Part shown: in pieces, positions 51,505 through 59,763 of the stretch
Layout: every line of letters begins with the position of its first letter
Numbering within the stretch: the stretch's first letter is position 1
Assembly (NCBI RefSeq): GCF_040219615.1
Contig: NZ_JAVJSE010000010.1
Coordinates: 248,001 to 312,000, forward strand
Direction of reading: 5' to 3'
Length of the DNA stretch: 64,000 bases
Source of the DNA: Thalassobaculum_A sp040219615
GTDB lineage: Bacteria; Pseudomonadota; Alphaproteobacteria; Thalassobaculales; Thalassobaculaceae
The notes under the pieces: generated by a model
The model's input: the letters and a program-made list of their open reading frames with translations, nothing else
What the model was told of the DNA's origin: nothing
Database searches by the model: none
Translations under genes and position numbers: made by a program

Positions 51505-51534
51505 TTGCGCCGACCGGGGCCGACGTCCTATATC
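51505..51534 (+). promoter_or_regulatory. Candidate promoter of the SRP RNA
   Basis: TTGCGC (51505-51510) and TATATC (51529-51534) with 18-bp spacing, 8 bp before the predicted RNA 5' end. The match to consensus is moderate, but the position is right. Confidence 0.5.
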
Positions 51535-51541
51535 CCGCCTC

Positions 51542-51635
51542 GGAAGGTCGGCGCGGACGGGCTCCTCGCCAACCCGGTCAGGTCCGGAAGGAAGCAGCCG
51601 TAACGAGTTTCGGTCCGGGTCGCTGCCGGCCTTCC
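51542..51635 (+). ncRNA. ffs: Signal recognition particle RNA (4.5S type)
   Basis: About 94 nt with the universally conserved apical domain: GTCAGGTCCGGAAGGAAGCA (51578-51597), the GGAA tetraloop and symmetric/asymmetric loop elements that bind Ffh. The ends pair: GGAAGGTCGGC (51542-51552) with GCCGGCCTTCC (51625-51635). The RNA guides ribosomes making membrane proteins to the membrane with Ffh. It lies just before dnaX, as in many alphaproteobacteria. Exact ends are approximate. Confidence 0.95.
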
Positions 51636-51724
51636 ACCGGATCCCCCCCCCGATCCCCCGGCGGATCGGCCGCCGGTCGTGATCGTCGGTTTCACCCTCG
51701 CGCGCGGCGCCCTATGATCCCCGC

Positions 51725-53587
51725 ATGAGCGACGCCGGAACGCCAGCAGACAGCCCCGCAGCCGAGTACCGTGTGCTGGCGCGCAAGTACCGCCCGCAGA
51801 CCTTCGAGGACCTGGTCGGCCAGGAGACCCTGGTGCGGACGCTGCGCAACGCCTTCGCGCAGAACCGCATCCACCACGCCTTCGTGCTGACCGGGGTGCG
51901 CGGGGTCGGCAAGACCACCACCGCACGGATCGTCGCCAAGGGACTGAACTGCACCGGGCCGGACGGCAGCGGCGGCCCGACCATGACGCCCTGCGGGGTG
52001 TGCGAGAACTGCCGGGCGATCGCCGAGGACCGCCACGTCGACGTGCTGGAGATGGACGCCGCCTCGCGCACCGGCGTCGACGACGTCCGCGAGATCATCG
52101 AGAGCGTGCGCTACCGCCCGGTGTCGGCGCGCTACAAGGTCTACATCGTGGACGAGGTCCACATGCTGACCCGCAACGCCTTCAACGCGCTGCTGAAGAC
52201 CCTCGAGGAACCGCCCGAGCACGTGAAGTTCATCTTCGCGACCACCGAGATCCGCAAGGTTCCGATCACCGTGCTGTCGCGCTGCCAGCGCTTCGACCTG
52301 CGCCGGATCGACGTCGCCGTGCTGACCGGGCTGTTCGAGCGGGTGTGCGCGGCCGAGGGGGTGGAGGCCGAGGCCGAGGCGCTGCGGATGATCGCGCGGG
52401 CGGCCGACGGCTCGGCCCGCGACGGGCTGTCGATCCTCGACCAGGCGATGGCACTGGCGACCGGACCGGTCACCGCCGCCCAGGTCCGCGACATGCTGGG
52501 CCTGGTCGACCGCGAGCGGGTCTACGACCTGTTCGAGGCGGTCATGGCCGGCCGCATCCCGGACGCCCTGGACGTGCTGCGGATGCTGTATGACGGCGGC
52601 GCCGACCCGGTGGTGGTGATCCAGGACCTGATGGAGCTGACCCACGCGGTCACCCGGATGAAGGCGGCCCCGAAGGCGGCCGGCGCCAACGACCTGGGCG
52701 AGGCCGAGCGCGACCGCGGCCGCAGGCTCGCCGAGACCCTGGCCGTCCCGGCGCTGACCCGGTCCTGGCAGATGCTGTCAAAGGGGCTGGGCGAGGTGCA
52801 GAACGCCACCGCCCCGGTCGCCGCCGCCGAGATGGTGCTGATTCGCCTCGGCTATGCCGCCGAGCTGCCGGACCCGGCCGACCTGATCCGCCTGCTGACC
52901 GACGGCTCGGGCGCGGTCGCCGGCGGATCGGCTGCACAGTCCGGTTCCGGCCAGGCCGCCGCCGCGCCGGTCGCCTCGGCTGTCCCGCCCCGGCCCGGCG
53001 CGCCCGAGCCGGCCCCGGTCGGCCCGCCACCTGTCGATCCCGACGAGCCGCCGGCCTATGTCACCGACGGCCCGCCGCCGGACGGCGTCGACGAGGAGCA
53101 GCCGCCGGCGATGCCGGCAACCTTCCGCGAGATGGTCGAGCTGTTCCACGCCCGCGGCGAGCCGGTGCTGTCGGCGCAGCTCGCCGGCTCGGTGCATTGC
53201 GTGTCCTATGCGCCCGGCCGGGTCGACCTGCGCCCGCAGGCCGGCGCCGACCCGCGGCTGACCGCGCAGCTTTCAGCCCATCTCGGACGCTGGACCGGGC
53301 AGAGCTGGGACATCCGGATCTCGCGCGACGCGGGCGAGCCGACCCTGCGCGAGCAGGCCGGCATGGCCAGGGCCGAGCGGTTCGCGCGGGTCGCCGAGCA
53401 TCCGGTGGTATCCCGGGTGCTGGATCTGTTCCCGGGCGCGCGGATCGAGGAGATCACGGCGCCGCCGCCGGCCGACCCGGTCGGCGAGGCGGACGAGGAC
53501 GAGGCGATGGACGACGCCGACACGGTCGTGCTCGACGACGAGGGCTCCGGCGGCGGGCATCCCGAAAGCAAGGCAAACCAGGCGTGA
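51725..53587 (+). CDS. dnaX: DNA polymerase III subunit gamma/tau
   Basis: Clamp-loader subunit of the replisome, 620 residues. Domains: AAA+ ATPase with Walker A GVRGVGKTT (57-65), a zinc module Cys76, Cys90, Cys93, Cys96 (CGVCENC), Walker B VYIVDEVHML and SRCQRFDLRR sensor region; collar domain about 230-370; then a Pro/Ala-rich linker (390-460) and the tau C-terminal domain that binds the polymerase. No obvious A-rich slippery site for a gamma form was seen. First of dnaX-ybaB-recR. Confidence 0.97.
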   Translation: MSDAGTPADSPAAEYRVLARKYRPQTFEDLVGQETLVRTLRNAFAQNRIHHAFVLTGVRGVGKTTTARIVAKGLNCTGPDGSGGPTMTPCGVCENCRAIAEDRHVDVLEMDAASRTGVDDVREIIESVRYRPVSARYKVYIVDEVHMLTRNAFNALLKTLEEPPEHVKFIFATTEIRKVPITVLSRCQRFDLRRIDVAVLTGLFERVCAAEGVEAEAEALRMIARAADGSARDGLSILDQAMALATGPVTAAQVRDMLGLVDRERVYDLFEAVMAGRIPDALDVLRMLYDGGADPVVVIQDLMELTHAVTRMKAAPKAAGANDLGEAERDRGRRLAETLAVPALTRSWQMLSKGLGEVQNATAPVAAAEMVLIRLGYAAELPDPADLIRLLTDGSGAVAGGSAAQSGSGQAAAAPVASAVPPRPGAPEPAPVGPPPVDPDEPPAYVTDGPPPDGVDEEQPPAMPATFREMVELFHARGEPVLSAQLAGSVHCVSYAPGRVDLRPQAGADPRLTAQLSAHLGRWTGQSWDIRISRDAGEPTLREQAGMARAERFARVAEHPVVSRVLDLFPGARIEEITAPPPADPVGEADEDEAMDDADTVVLDDEGSGGGHPESKANQA

Positions 53588-53594
53588 GGCAGTC

Positions 53595-53918
53595 ATGAAG
53601 AACCTCGGCCAGCTCATGAAGCAGGCTCAGGAGATGCAGTCCAAGGTCCAGGAGATGCAGGAGCGCCTGGCCGGGCTGGAGGTCACCGGCAGGTCCGGCG
53701 GCGGCATGGTCGAGGTCGTGCTGTCCGGCAAGGGCGAGGCCCGCAAGGTCAGCATCGACCGGGCGCTGGTCGACCCGGCCGAGGTCGAGGTGCTGGAGGA
53801 CCTGCTGGTGGCGGCGATCAACGACGCCCGCGCCAAGGCCGACGCCCAGTCCGCCGAGGAGATGCAGAAGCTGACCGGCGGCATCAGCCTGCCGCCCGGC
53901 TTCAAGCTGCCGTTCTGA
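53595..53918 (+). CDS. ybaB: YbaB/EbfC family nucleoid-associated protein
   Basis: A 107-residue dimeric DNA-binding protein. It starts MKNLGQLMKQAQEMQ, has the VTGRSGGGMVEVVLSGKGE strand pair, and ends LPPGFKLPF, the family signature. It sits 7 bp after dnaX and 14 bp before recR, the conserved recombination-replication order. It is thought to shape the nucleoid or assist RecR-linked repair. Confidence 0.95.
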   Translation: MKNLGQLMKQAQEMQSKVQEMQERLAGLEVTGRSGGGMVEVVLSGKGEARKVSIDRALVDPAEVEVLEDLLVAAINDARAKADAQSAEEMQKLTGGISLPPGFKLPF

Positions 53919-53932
53919 GCGGGAGCTGCCCG

Positions 53933-54526
53933 GTGTCCGGCGGCGAACTCGACCGTGCGATGCAGTATCTGGCCAAGCTGCCGGGGCTGGGCCCCCGGTC
54001 GGCCCGGCGTGCCATCCTGCACCTGATGAAGCGGCGGGAGTCGCTGATGATCCCGCTGGCCGAGGCCCTGGCCGAGGCGGCCCGGGCGGTGCGGCCGTGC
54101 TCGACCTGCGGCAACCTCGACACCGTCGACCCGTGCACGATCTGCACCGATCCGCGGCGCGAGCCGCACACGCTCTGCGTGGTCGAGGACGTTGCCGACG
54201 TCTGGGCGCTGGAGCGGGCGGCGGCGTTCGGCGGGCGCTACCATGTGATCGGCGGCGTGCTGTCGGCGCTGGACGGGATCGGCCCCGAGGACCTGAGCGT
54301 CGACGGACTGGTGGCGCGGGCCTCGGACCCGGCGATCACCGAGGTGATCCTGGCGATGAACGCCACGGTCGACGGCCAGACCACGGCGCACTACGTCGCC
54401 GACCGCCTGGCGCCGACCGGCGTGCGGGTGTCCCGACTGGCCCATGGCGTGCCGGTCGGCGGCGAGCTGGACTATCTGGACGACGGCACGCTGGCGCAGG
54501 CGCTGCGGGCCCGGCAGGCCGTGTAG
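53933..54526 (+). CDS. recR: Recombination protein RecR
   Basis: RecFOR-pathway protein, 197 residues, that helps load RecA at gaps. The helix-hairpin-helix includes LAKLPGLGPRSARRAILHL, the zinc finger is Cys56, Cys59, Cys68, Cys71 (CSTCGNLD, CTICTDP), and the Toprim domain spans about 78-175 with VVEDVADVWALE. GTG 53933 follows GGGAG by 8 nt. Last gene of the dnaX unit. Confidence 0.96.
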   Translation: MSGGELDRAMQYLAKLPGLGPRSARRAILHLMKRRESLMIPLAEALAEAARAVRPCSTCGNLDTVDPCTICTDPRREPHTLCVVEDVADVWALERAAAFGGRYHVIGGVLSALDGIGPEDLSVDGLVARASDPAITEVILAMNATVDGQTTAHYVADRLAPTGVRVSRLAHGVPVGGELDYLDDGTLAQALRARQAV

Positions 54527-54571
54527 GGCCGGGGTTTCCGGCCACCGATTCCCCGGGGGATTCCCAGGGCG

Positions 54572-54600
54572 TTGACTTGCCCGGTTGCAGCCGATATACA
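54572..54600 (+). promoter_or_regulatory. sigma70-type promoter of rpmH
   Basis: TTGACT (54572-54577), 17-bp spacer, TATACA (54595-54600). This is near-consensus, unusual in such GC-rich DNA, and lies 48 bp before the rpmH start codon. It should drive the rpmH-rnpA-yidD-yidC-engB series. Confidence 0.85.
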
Positions 54601-54648
54601 CGCGCCCTCGCCGAAATATGGCACGTCGACGTGTGACGGAGACTTCCC

Positions 54649-54783
54649 GTGAAGCGCACCTATCAACCGAGCGTCCTGGTCCGCAAGCGTCGGCACGGCT
54701 TTCGTTCGCGCATGGCTACCGTCGGTGGCCGCCGCGTGATCGCTACCCGCCGCGCCAAGGGCCGCAAGCGCCTCTCCGCGTAG
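54649..54783 (+). CDS. rpmH: 50S ribosomal protein L34
   Basis: A 44-residue, highly basic ribosomal protein: KRTYQPSVLVRKRRHGF at the start and KGRKRLSA at the end are diagnostic. The start is GTG 54649, with GGAG 9 nt upstream. It sits 30 bp before rnpA, the order conserved in nearly all bacteria. It has its own strong promoter. Confidence 0.97.
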   Translation: MKRTYQPSVLVRKRRHGFRSRMATVGGRRVIATRRAKGRKRLSA

Positions 54784-54813
54784 TACCGTTCGACGGCGTC
54801 GGACGGTGAAACG

Positions 54814-55242
54814 ATGCGGACGACCGGCGCTACCCCGCTGCCGCGCCTGCTCCGTCGCGCCGATTTTCTGCGCGCTGCCCGCGGCGTGAAAGCCGCGGCT
54901 CCCGGCCTGGTTCTCCAGGATCGCCGGCGTGCGCCCGAAGAGACCGGCGACGACACCCGTCCACGCCTCGGCTTCACCGCCAGCCGCAAGGTCGGCGGCG
55001 CCGTGGTCCGCAACCGGGCCCGCCGGCGCCTGCGCGCGGTCGCGGCCGACGTGCTGAGCCGCCGGGCCGAACCGGGACACGACTACGTCCTGATCGCCCG
55101 CGCCGCCACCGCCGACCGGCCCTATGACGACCTGCTCGCCGATCTCGAGAAGGCCCTGACCCGGATCCAGTCCGGGCGCGGCCAAACCGGCGACCGGCCT
55201 TCCAGGCGGCCCCCGCCCCCGGCCGCGGGGGCCCGGACGTGA
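54814..55242 (+). CDS. rnpA: Ribonuclease P protein component
   Basis: Protein subunit of RNase P, which trims the 5' leader of tRNA precursors; 142 residues. LLRRADFLRAARG, RLGFTASRKVGGAVVRNRAR and the RNR motif near 64-74 are typical. A Pro/Arg-rich tail follows after about 120. Its end overlaps yidD by 4 bp (GTGA). Confidence 0.95.
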   Translation: MRTTGATPLPRLLRRADFLRAARGVKAAAPGLVLQDRRRAPEETGDDTRPRLGFTASRKVGGAVVRNRARRRLRAVAADVLSRRAEPGHDYVLIARAATADRPYDDLLADLEKALTRIQSGRGQTGDRPSRRPPPPAAGART

Positions 55243-55523
55243 TCCGCGCTATCGTCGGCGCGCCGGTTCACCTATACCGGTTGCTGGTTTCGCCGCTCCT
55301 CGGGCCGGCCTGCCGCTTCGCCCCGTCCTGCTCGGCCTATGCGCTCGAGGCGATCGCGGTGCATGGCCCGTTGCGTGGCTGGCTACTGGCGCTGCGGCGC
55401 CTGCTGCGCTGCCACCCCTGGGGCGGTTCCGGCTACGATCCGGTGCCGCCGCTCGCCGCCGCCGATCTCGACCGTTTGCCCACGCTGCCCTCCCGCCGCC
55501 TCACTGACGGAAGTCCGCGATGA
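55239..55523 (+). CDS. yidD: Membrane protein insertion efficiency factor YidD
   Basis: A 94-residue membrane-associated protein: LYRLLVSPLLGPACRFAPSC, SAYALEAIAVHGPLRG and CHPWGGSGYDPVPP are the YidD signature with its conserved cysteines. It helps membrane protein insertion together with YidC. The GTG start overlaps rnpA and the end overlaps yidC (ATGA). Confidence 0.95.
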   Translation: MIRAIVGAPVHLYRLLVSPLLGPACRFAPSCSAYALEAIAVHGPLRGWLLALRRLLRCHPWGGSGYDPVPPLAAADLDRLPTLPSRRLTDGSPR

Positions 55524-57274
55524 CCGACCAGAAGAACATGATCCTCGCGATCGTTCTCTCCGTGATCATTCTGCTCGGTTTCCAGTTCCTCGTGGAAAAG
55601 CCGAAGATCGAGCAGCAGCGCGTCCAACAGGCCCAGGAGCAGGCGCAGCAGCAGGCGGCAGGCGGCAGCATCGTGCCGGGCCCGGGTGGCACGCCGGCGG
55701 GCTCCGCACCGGCGGTGCCGGGCAGCGCGGCCGCTGCGGCCACCGGCGAGACCCGCGAGGCGGCCCTGGCGATGAGCCCGCGCGTGAAGATCGACACGCC
55801 GCGGATCCAGGGGTCGATCGCCCTGAAGGGCGCGCGCATCGACGACGTGGTGCTGACCGACTACCGGCTGACCATCGACCCGAAGAGCCCGCCGATTCAT
55901 CTGCTCGACCCGACCGGGCTGCGGCACCCCTACTACGCCGAGTTCGGCTGGGTGGCGGCCGGCGGAGCGACGGTCGCGCTGCCGACCCCGGAGACGGTGT
56001 GGACCGCCAGCGCCGACACCCTGGCGCCCGGCAGCCCGGTCACCCTGTCCTGGGACAACGGCCAGGGCCTGACCTTCGAGCGCGTCGTCTCGATCGACGA
56101 CGACTATCTGTTCTCGGTCTCGCAGCGCGTGGTGAATCGCACCGACGCGCCCGTCACGCTGTACCCGTACGGCCTGCTGAGCCGCGGCGGCACGCCCGAG
56201 ACCATCGACTTCTACATCCTGCACGAAGGCCCGCTCGGCGTGTTCAACGACACGCTGACCGAGCTCGACTACAGCGAGCTGCGCGAGGACGGCGACGTCG
56301 CCAAGACCGCGACCGGCGGCTGGATCGGCATCACCGACAAGTACTGGCTGGCCGCCCTGGTGCCCGGCCAGAACCAGGAGTGGAGCTACAACTTCCGCCA
56401 CGCCAGCCGCAACCAGTCGGAGCGCTATCAGGTCGACTTCCTGGGCGGCGCCCAGGAGATTGCCGCCGGCGGATCCGCGGCCGTCGAGAACCGCCTGTTC
56501 GCCGGCGCCAAGGAGGTCAAGCTCCTGGACCGCTACGAGGAGCGCTACGGGATCGCCAATTTCGACCTGGCGATCGACTTCGGCTGGTTCTACTTCCTGA
56601 CCAAGCCGTTCTTCTACGTGCTGACCTACCTGCACGGGGTGCTCGGCAACTTCGGCCTGGCGATCCTCGGCCTGACGATCATCATCAAGCTGCTGTTCTT
56701 CCCGCTCGCCAACAAGTCGTACAAGTCGATGGCGAAGATGAAGGAGCTGACCCCGAAGCTGACCGAGATGCGGGAGAAGTACGGGGACGACAAGCAGCGC
56801 CTGAACCAGGAGATGATGGCGCTGTACAAGCGCGAGAAGGTCAACCCGGCGGCCGGCTGCCTGCCGATCCTGGTCCAGATCCCGGTGTTCTTCGCGCTCT
56901 ACAAGACCCTGTTCGTCAGCATCGAGATGCGGCACGCGCCGTTCTACGGCTGGATCAAGGACCTGTCGGCGCCCGACCCGACCAGCATGTTCAACCTGTT
57001 CGGGCTGATCCCCTGGGATCCGCCGCAGTTCCTGATGATCGGCGCCTGGCCGTTGGCGATGGGCCTGACCATGTTCCTGCAGCAGAAGCTGAACCCGCAG
57101 CCCGCCGATCCGGTGCAGGCCAAGGTGTTCATGTTCCTGCCGGTCATGTTCACCTTCCTGCTCGGCCACTTCGCCGCCGGGCTGGTGATCTACTGGACCT
57201 GGAACAACCTGCTGTCGATCGCCCAGCAGGCGGTCATCATGCGCCGGATGGGCATCCGGAAGGCGCTTTCTTGA
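55520..57274 (+). CDS. yidC: Membrane protein insertase YidC
   Basis: Inner-membrane insertase/chaperone, 584 residues, the normal size for proteobacteria. The N-terminal helix is about 7-26, the large periplasmic beta domain about 70-345, and the conserved core of five helices from about 365, with GNFGLAILGLTIIIKLLFFP and the hydrophilic-groove Arg region SYKSMAKMKELTPK, then GCLPILVQIPVFFALYKTL. The Gln/Ala-rich linker (about 30-45) is typical. Its stop overlaps the TTG start of engB. Confidence 0.97.
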   Translation: MTDQKNMILAIVLSVIILLGFQFLVEKPKIEQQRVQQAQEQAQQQAAGGSIVPGPGGTPAGSAPAVPGSAAAAATGETREAALAMSPRVKIDTPRIQGSIALKGARIDDVVLTDYRLTIDPKSPPIHLLDPTGLRHPYYAEFGWVAAGGATVALPTPETVWTASADTLAPGSPVTLSWDNGQGLTFERVVSIDDDYLFSVSQRVVNRTDAPVTLYPYGLLSRGGTPETIDFYILHEGPLGVFNDTLTELDYSELREDGDVAKTATGGWIGITDKYWLAALVPGQNQEWSYNFRHASRNQSERYQVDFLGGAQEIAAGGSAAVENRLFAGAKEVKLLDRYEERYGIANFDLAIDFGWFYFLTKPFFYVLTYLHGVLGNFGLAILGLTIIIKLLFFPLANKSYKSMAKMKELTPKLTEMREKYGDDKQRLNQEMMALYKREKVNPAAGCLPILVQIPVFFALYKTLFVSIEMRHAPFYGWIKDLSAPDPTSMFNLFGLIPWDPPQFLMIGAWPLAMGLTMFLQQKLNPQPADPVQAKVFMFLPVMFTFLLGHFAAGLVIYWTWNNLLSIAQQAVIMRRMGIRKALS

Positions 57275-57927
57275 CCACGGACAGCCCCGACGCCTCGCCC
57301 GAGTTCACGCCCGAGGCGATCGAGGCCGCGCGGGTCCTGTTCGCCGCCGAGTGCAAGTTCGTGTGGGCGACGGCGGCGATCGACCAGCTGCCGCCGATCG
57401 GCCTGCCCGAGATCGCGTTCGCCGGCCGCTCGAACGTCGGCAAGTCGAGCCTGGTGAACGCGCTGACCGGCCGCAAGACGCTGGCCCGCACCTCCAACAC
57501 CCCCGGCCGCACCCAGGAGCTGATCTTCTTCGACCTGGGCGGCCGGCTGCAGCTCGTCGACCTGCCCGGCTACGGCTACGCGAAGGTCTCGAAGACCAAG
57601 ATCCAGCTCTGGACCGACACGCTGTTCGCTTACCTGCGCGGCCGGACCAGCCTGCAGCGCGTCAACCTGCTGGTCGACTCCCGCCACGGCCTCAAGGACA
57701 GCGACCTGCAGGCCATGGACCTGTTCGACCGGGCCGCCCTGTCCTACCAGGTGGTGCTGACCAAGGCCGACAAGCCGAAGTCGCCCGAACTCGCCGAGAT
57801 CATGGAGCGGACCGCCGCCGCCCTGGCCCGGCGGCCGGCGGCGCATCCGGTCATCCGCCCGACCAGCAGCCTGACCGGGGCCGGCATCCCGGAACTGCGC
57901 GCCGAGCTCGCCCGCTTCGCGGTCTGA
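57271..57927 (+). CDS. engB: Ribosome-biogenesis GTPase EngB/YihA
   Basis: A 218-residue TRAFAC GTPase needed for 50S assembly and, in several bacteria, essential. G1 is GRSNVGKS (52-59), the G2 Thr is in NTPGRT, G3 is DLPGYGYAKV, G4 TKAD and G5 TSSLTG. There is no ATG or GTG before G1; TTG 57271 overlaps the yidC stop (TTGA) and gives the normal N-terminus, so I use it. It ends a chain of coupled genes. Confidence 0.95.
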   Translation: MTTDSPDASPEFTPEAIEAARVLFAAECKFVWATAAIDQLPPIGLPEIAFAGRSNVGKSSLVNALTGRKTLARTSNTPGRTQELIFFDLGGRLQLVDLPGYGYAKVSKTKIQLWTDTLFAYLRGRTSLQRVNLLVDSRHGLKDSDLQAMDLFDRAALSYQVVLTKADKPKSPELAEIMERTAAALARRPAAHPVIRPTSSLTGAGIPELRAELARFAV

Positions 57928-57995
57928 CGCCCGCGGGCTTGCGCGGCGGCGGGCATTTGCGCTCTATTCTCCGCTATCCAGCAAGCGGGACAGCG

Positions 57996-58907
57996 ATGAT
58001 GAAGCCGATCGACCTCAAGCGCCGGGCCGAATGGCTCTCCAAGGCCGGTATCCTGACCGAGGCGCTGCCCTTCATGCGCCGCTACAACGACAAGACCGTG
58101 GTCGTGAAGTATGGCGGCCACGCCATGGGCAACGACGAGCTGGCGCTGCAGTTCGCGGCCGACATCGTGCTGCTGAAGCAGGTCGGCATGCACCCGATCG
58201 TGGTGCATGGCGGCGGCCCCCAGATTGGCCGCATGCTCGAGCGCCTGGCGATCAAGAGCGAGTTCGTCGACGGCCTGCGCGTCACCGACAAGGAGACCGT
58301 CGAGATCGTCGAGATGGTGCTGTCGGGCGCCATCAACAAAGGCATCGTCGCGGCGATCAACGCCGCCGGCGGGCGCGCCATCGGGCTGTCCGGCAAGGAC
58401 GGCGACCTGATCCAGGCACGCCAGCTGCGCCGCACCCGGATCGACCCCGACAGCAACATCGAGAAGGTGCTGGACCTCGGCTTCGTCGGCGAGCCGGTGA
58501 AGGTCGAGGGCGAGATGCTGCGCCGGCTGGTGGCGCAGGACCTGATCCCGGTGGTAGCGCCGATCGGCTCCGGCCCCAACGGCGAGACCTTCAACATCAA
58601 CGCCGACACCGCCGCCGGCGCGGTCGCTGCGGCGGTCGACGCCAGCCGCTTCATGCTGCTGACCGACGTCGAGGGCGTGCTGGACAAGGAAGGCCGCCTG
58701 ATGCCGGAGCTGACCGTGGCCGAGGCCCAGGCGCTGATCGCCGACGGCACCATCTCGGGCGGCATGATCCCGAAGATCGAGACCTGCATCGAGGCGGTGC
58801 GCGGCGGCGCCGGCGGTGCGGTGATCATCGACGGCCGGGTCCAGCACGGCGTCCTGCTGGAGCTGTTCACCAGCCACGGCATGGGCACCTGGATCAAGGC
58901 CGACTGA
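57996..58907 (+). CDS. argB: Acetylglutamate kinase
   Basis: Second enzyme of arginine synthesis, phosphorylating N-acetylglutamate; 303 residues. VVKYGGHAMGND is the ATP-binding start, VVHGGGPQIGRML the acetylglutamate site, and TDVEGVLDKEGRL and GGMIPKIETC are late motifs. The N-terminal helix (about 1-25) is the extra helix of arginine-inhibited hexameric NAGKs, so feedback control is likely. ATG 57999 is a possible alternative start. It stands 68 bp after engB. Confidence 0.97.
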   Translation: MMKPIDLKRRAEWLSKAGILTEALPFMRRYNDKTVVVKYGGHAMGNDELALQFAADIVLLKQVGMHPIVVHGGGPQIGRMLERLAIKSEFVDGLRVTDKETVEIVEMVLSGAINKGIVAAINAAGGRAIGLSGKDGDLIQARQLRRTRIDPDSNIEKVLDLGFVGEPVKVEGEMLRRLVAQDLIPVVAPIGSGPNGETFNINADTAAGAVAAAVDASRFMLLTDVEGVLDKEGRLMPELTVAEAQALIADGTISGGMIPKIETCIEAVRGGAGGAVIIDGRVQHGVLLELFTSHGMGTWIKAD

Positions 58908-58913
58908 GCGGTC

Positions 58914-59600
58914 CTACACCGCCCTGCGATCCCGACCGTCGCTGCCGGTGCGCTGCGGGCGGCGCAGGCTCGGGACGTTCCCGACCAGCAGGCGGTCGAC
59001 GGTGCCGTGCTCGTCCACGAACGGCAGGACCAGACGGTCCCACTGGGCAACCTGGATGTGGTGATGCGTGCGGTGGTGGGCGAACAGCGGCCGGCGCCGG
59101 TCTGTGACCGCCTTGTAGGTCGCCACGAAATACGCCGCGACCTGCGGTACCGGGATATCCCAGACGCATTTGCCGGTCATCTCGACCCCTGAGTACTCGA
59201 CGATCGTCGAGCCGTAGACCCGATAGCGGAAGTCCGCCGACCGCTCGACCGGCTCCATCAGCATCACGTATCCCAGCGCCGGCGCCAGATCGAGCGGATC
59301 GATCAGGCTGGAACGCGGAAGCCCGCCGATTTTCGGACAGGCCTCCCAGTAGCGGGCGAGGAATCGCAGCGCCAGGGGCTCGAGCGCGGATTCAGCCGGA
59401 TTCCAGTGCAGCGTCGGCGACGGGCTCTGCATCTCGGCGAACAGGCCGTCGATGATCCCGGTCCGGCCGGCCGCCAATTCGAGGGCCGCCCGGGATGCGA
59501 TGTCGCGCAGCTCCGACGCGGTCCGCTCGATCCGCATGGCGTCGGGCCAGGCGTCCAGGACCGCGGCGAGATGACTCGCATTCAGGGAAGGCGACCGCAT
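58914..59600 (-). CDS. PAS-domain protein of the PAS_5 family
   Basis: A 228-residue protein with the PAS_5 pattern: YWEACPKIGGLPRSSLIDPL, ALGYVMLMEPV, FRYRVYGSTIVEYSG and WDRLVLPFVDEHGTVDRLL. Such stand-alone PAS proteins are numerous in Rhodospirillales and have no output domain; they probably sense a small ligand. The N-terminal 80 residues are helical and not conserved. I start at ATG 59600 (GGAG upstream). It follows DUF2336 on the same strand after 163 bp. Confidence 0.78.
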   Translation of the reverse strand: MRSPSLNASHLAAVLDAWPDAMRIERTASELRDIASRAALELAAGRTGIIDGLFAEMQSPSPTLHWNPAESALEPLALRFLARYWEACPKIGGLPRSSLIDPLDLAPALGYVMLMEPVERSADFRYRVYGSTIVEYSGVEMTGKCVWDIPVPQVAAYFVATYKAVTDRRRPLFAHHRTHHHIQVAQWDRLVLPFVDEHGTVDRLLVGNVPSLRRPQRTGSDGRDRRAV

Positions 59601-59763
59601 CGGGGTCCGGCTCCAGTCGATCGGAAATTCAGGCGGTATGTCGGGCTGCGGCGCGCCGGATCGGCGGCTTCCGCAAGGGCGACGGCCGGGACCATACAGT
59701 GCGAATGCTAAGAAACCGTTGACCGGCGCCGTCCGGCCACGCCAGGCCTGTGGAGCGCGGTGG

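Noticed and set aside
51725..53587. Programmed frameshift in dnaX producing gamma
   Set aside because: No A-rich slippery heptamer followed by a hairpin could be found in the linker region.
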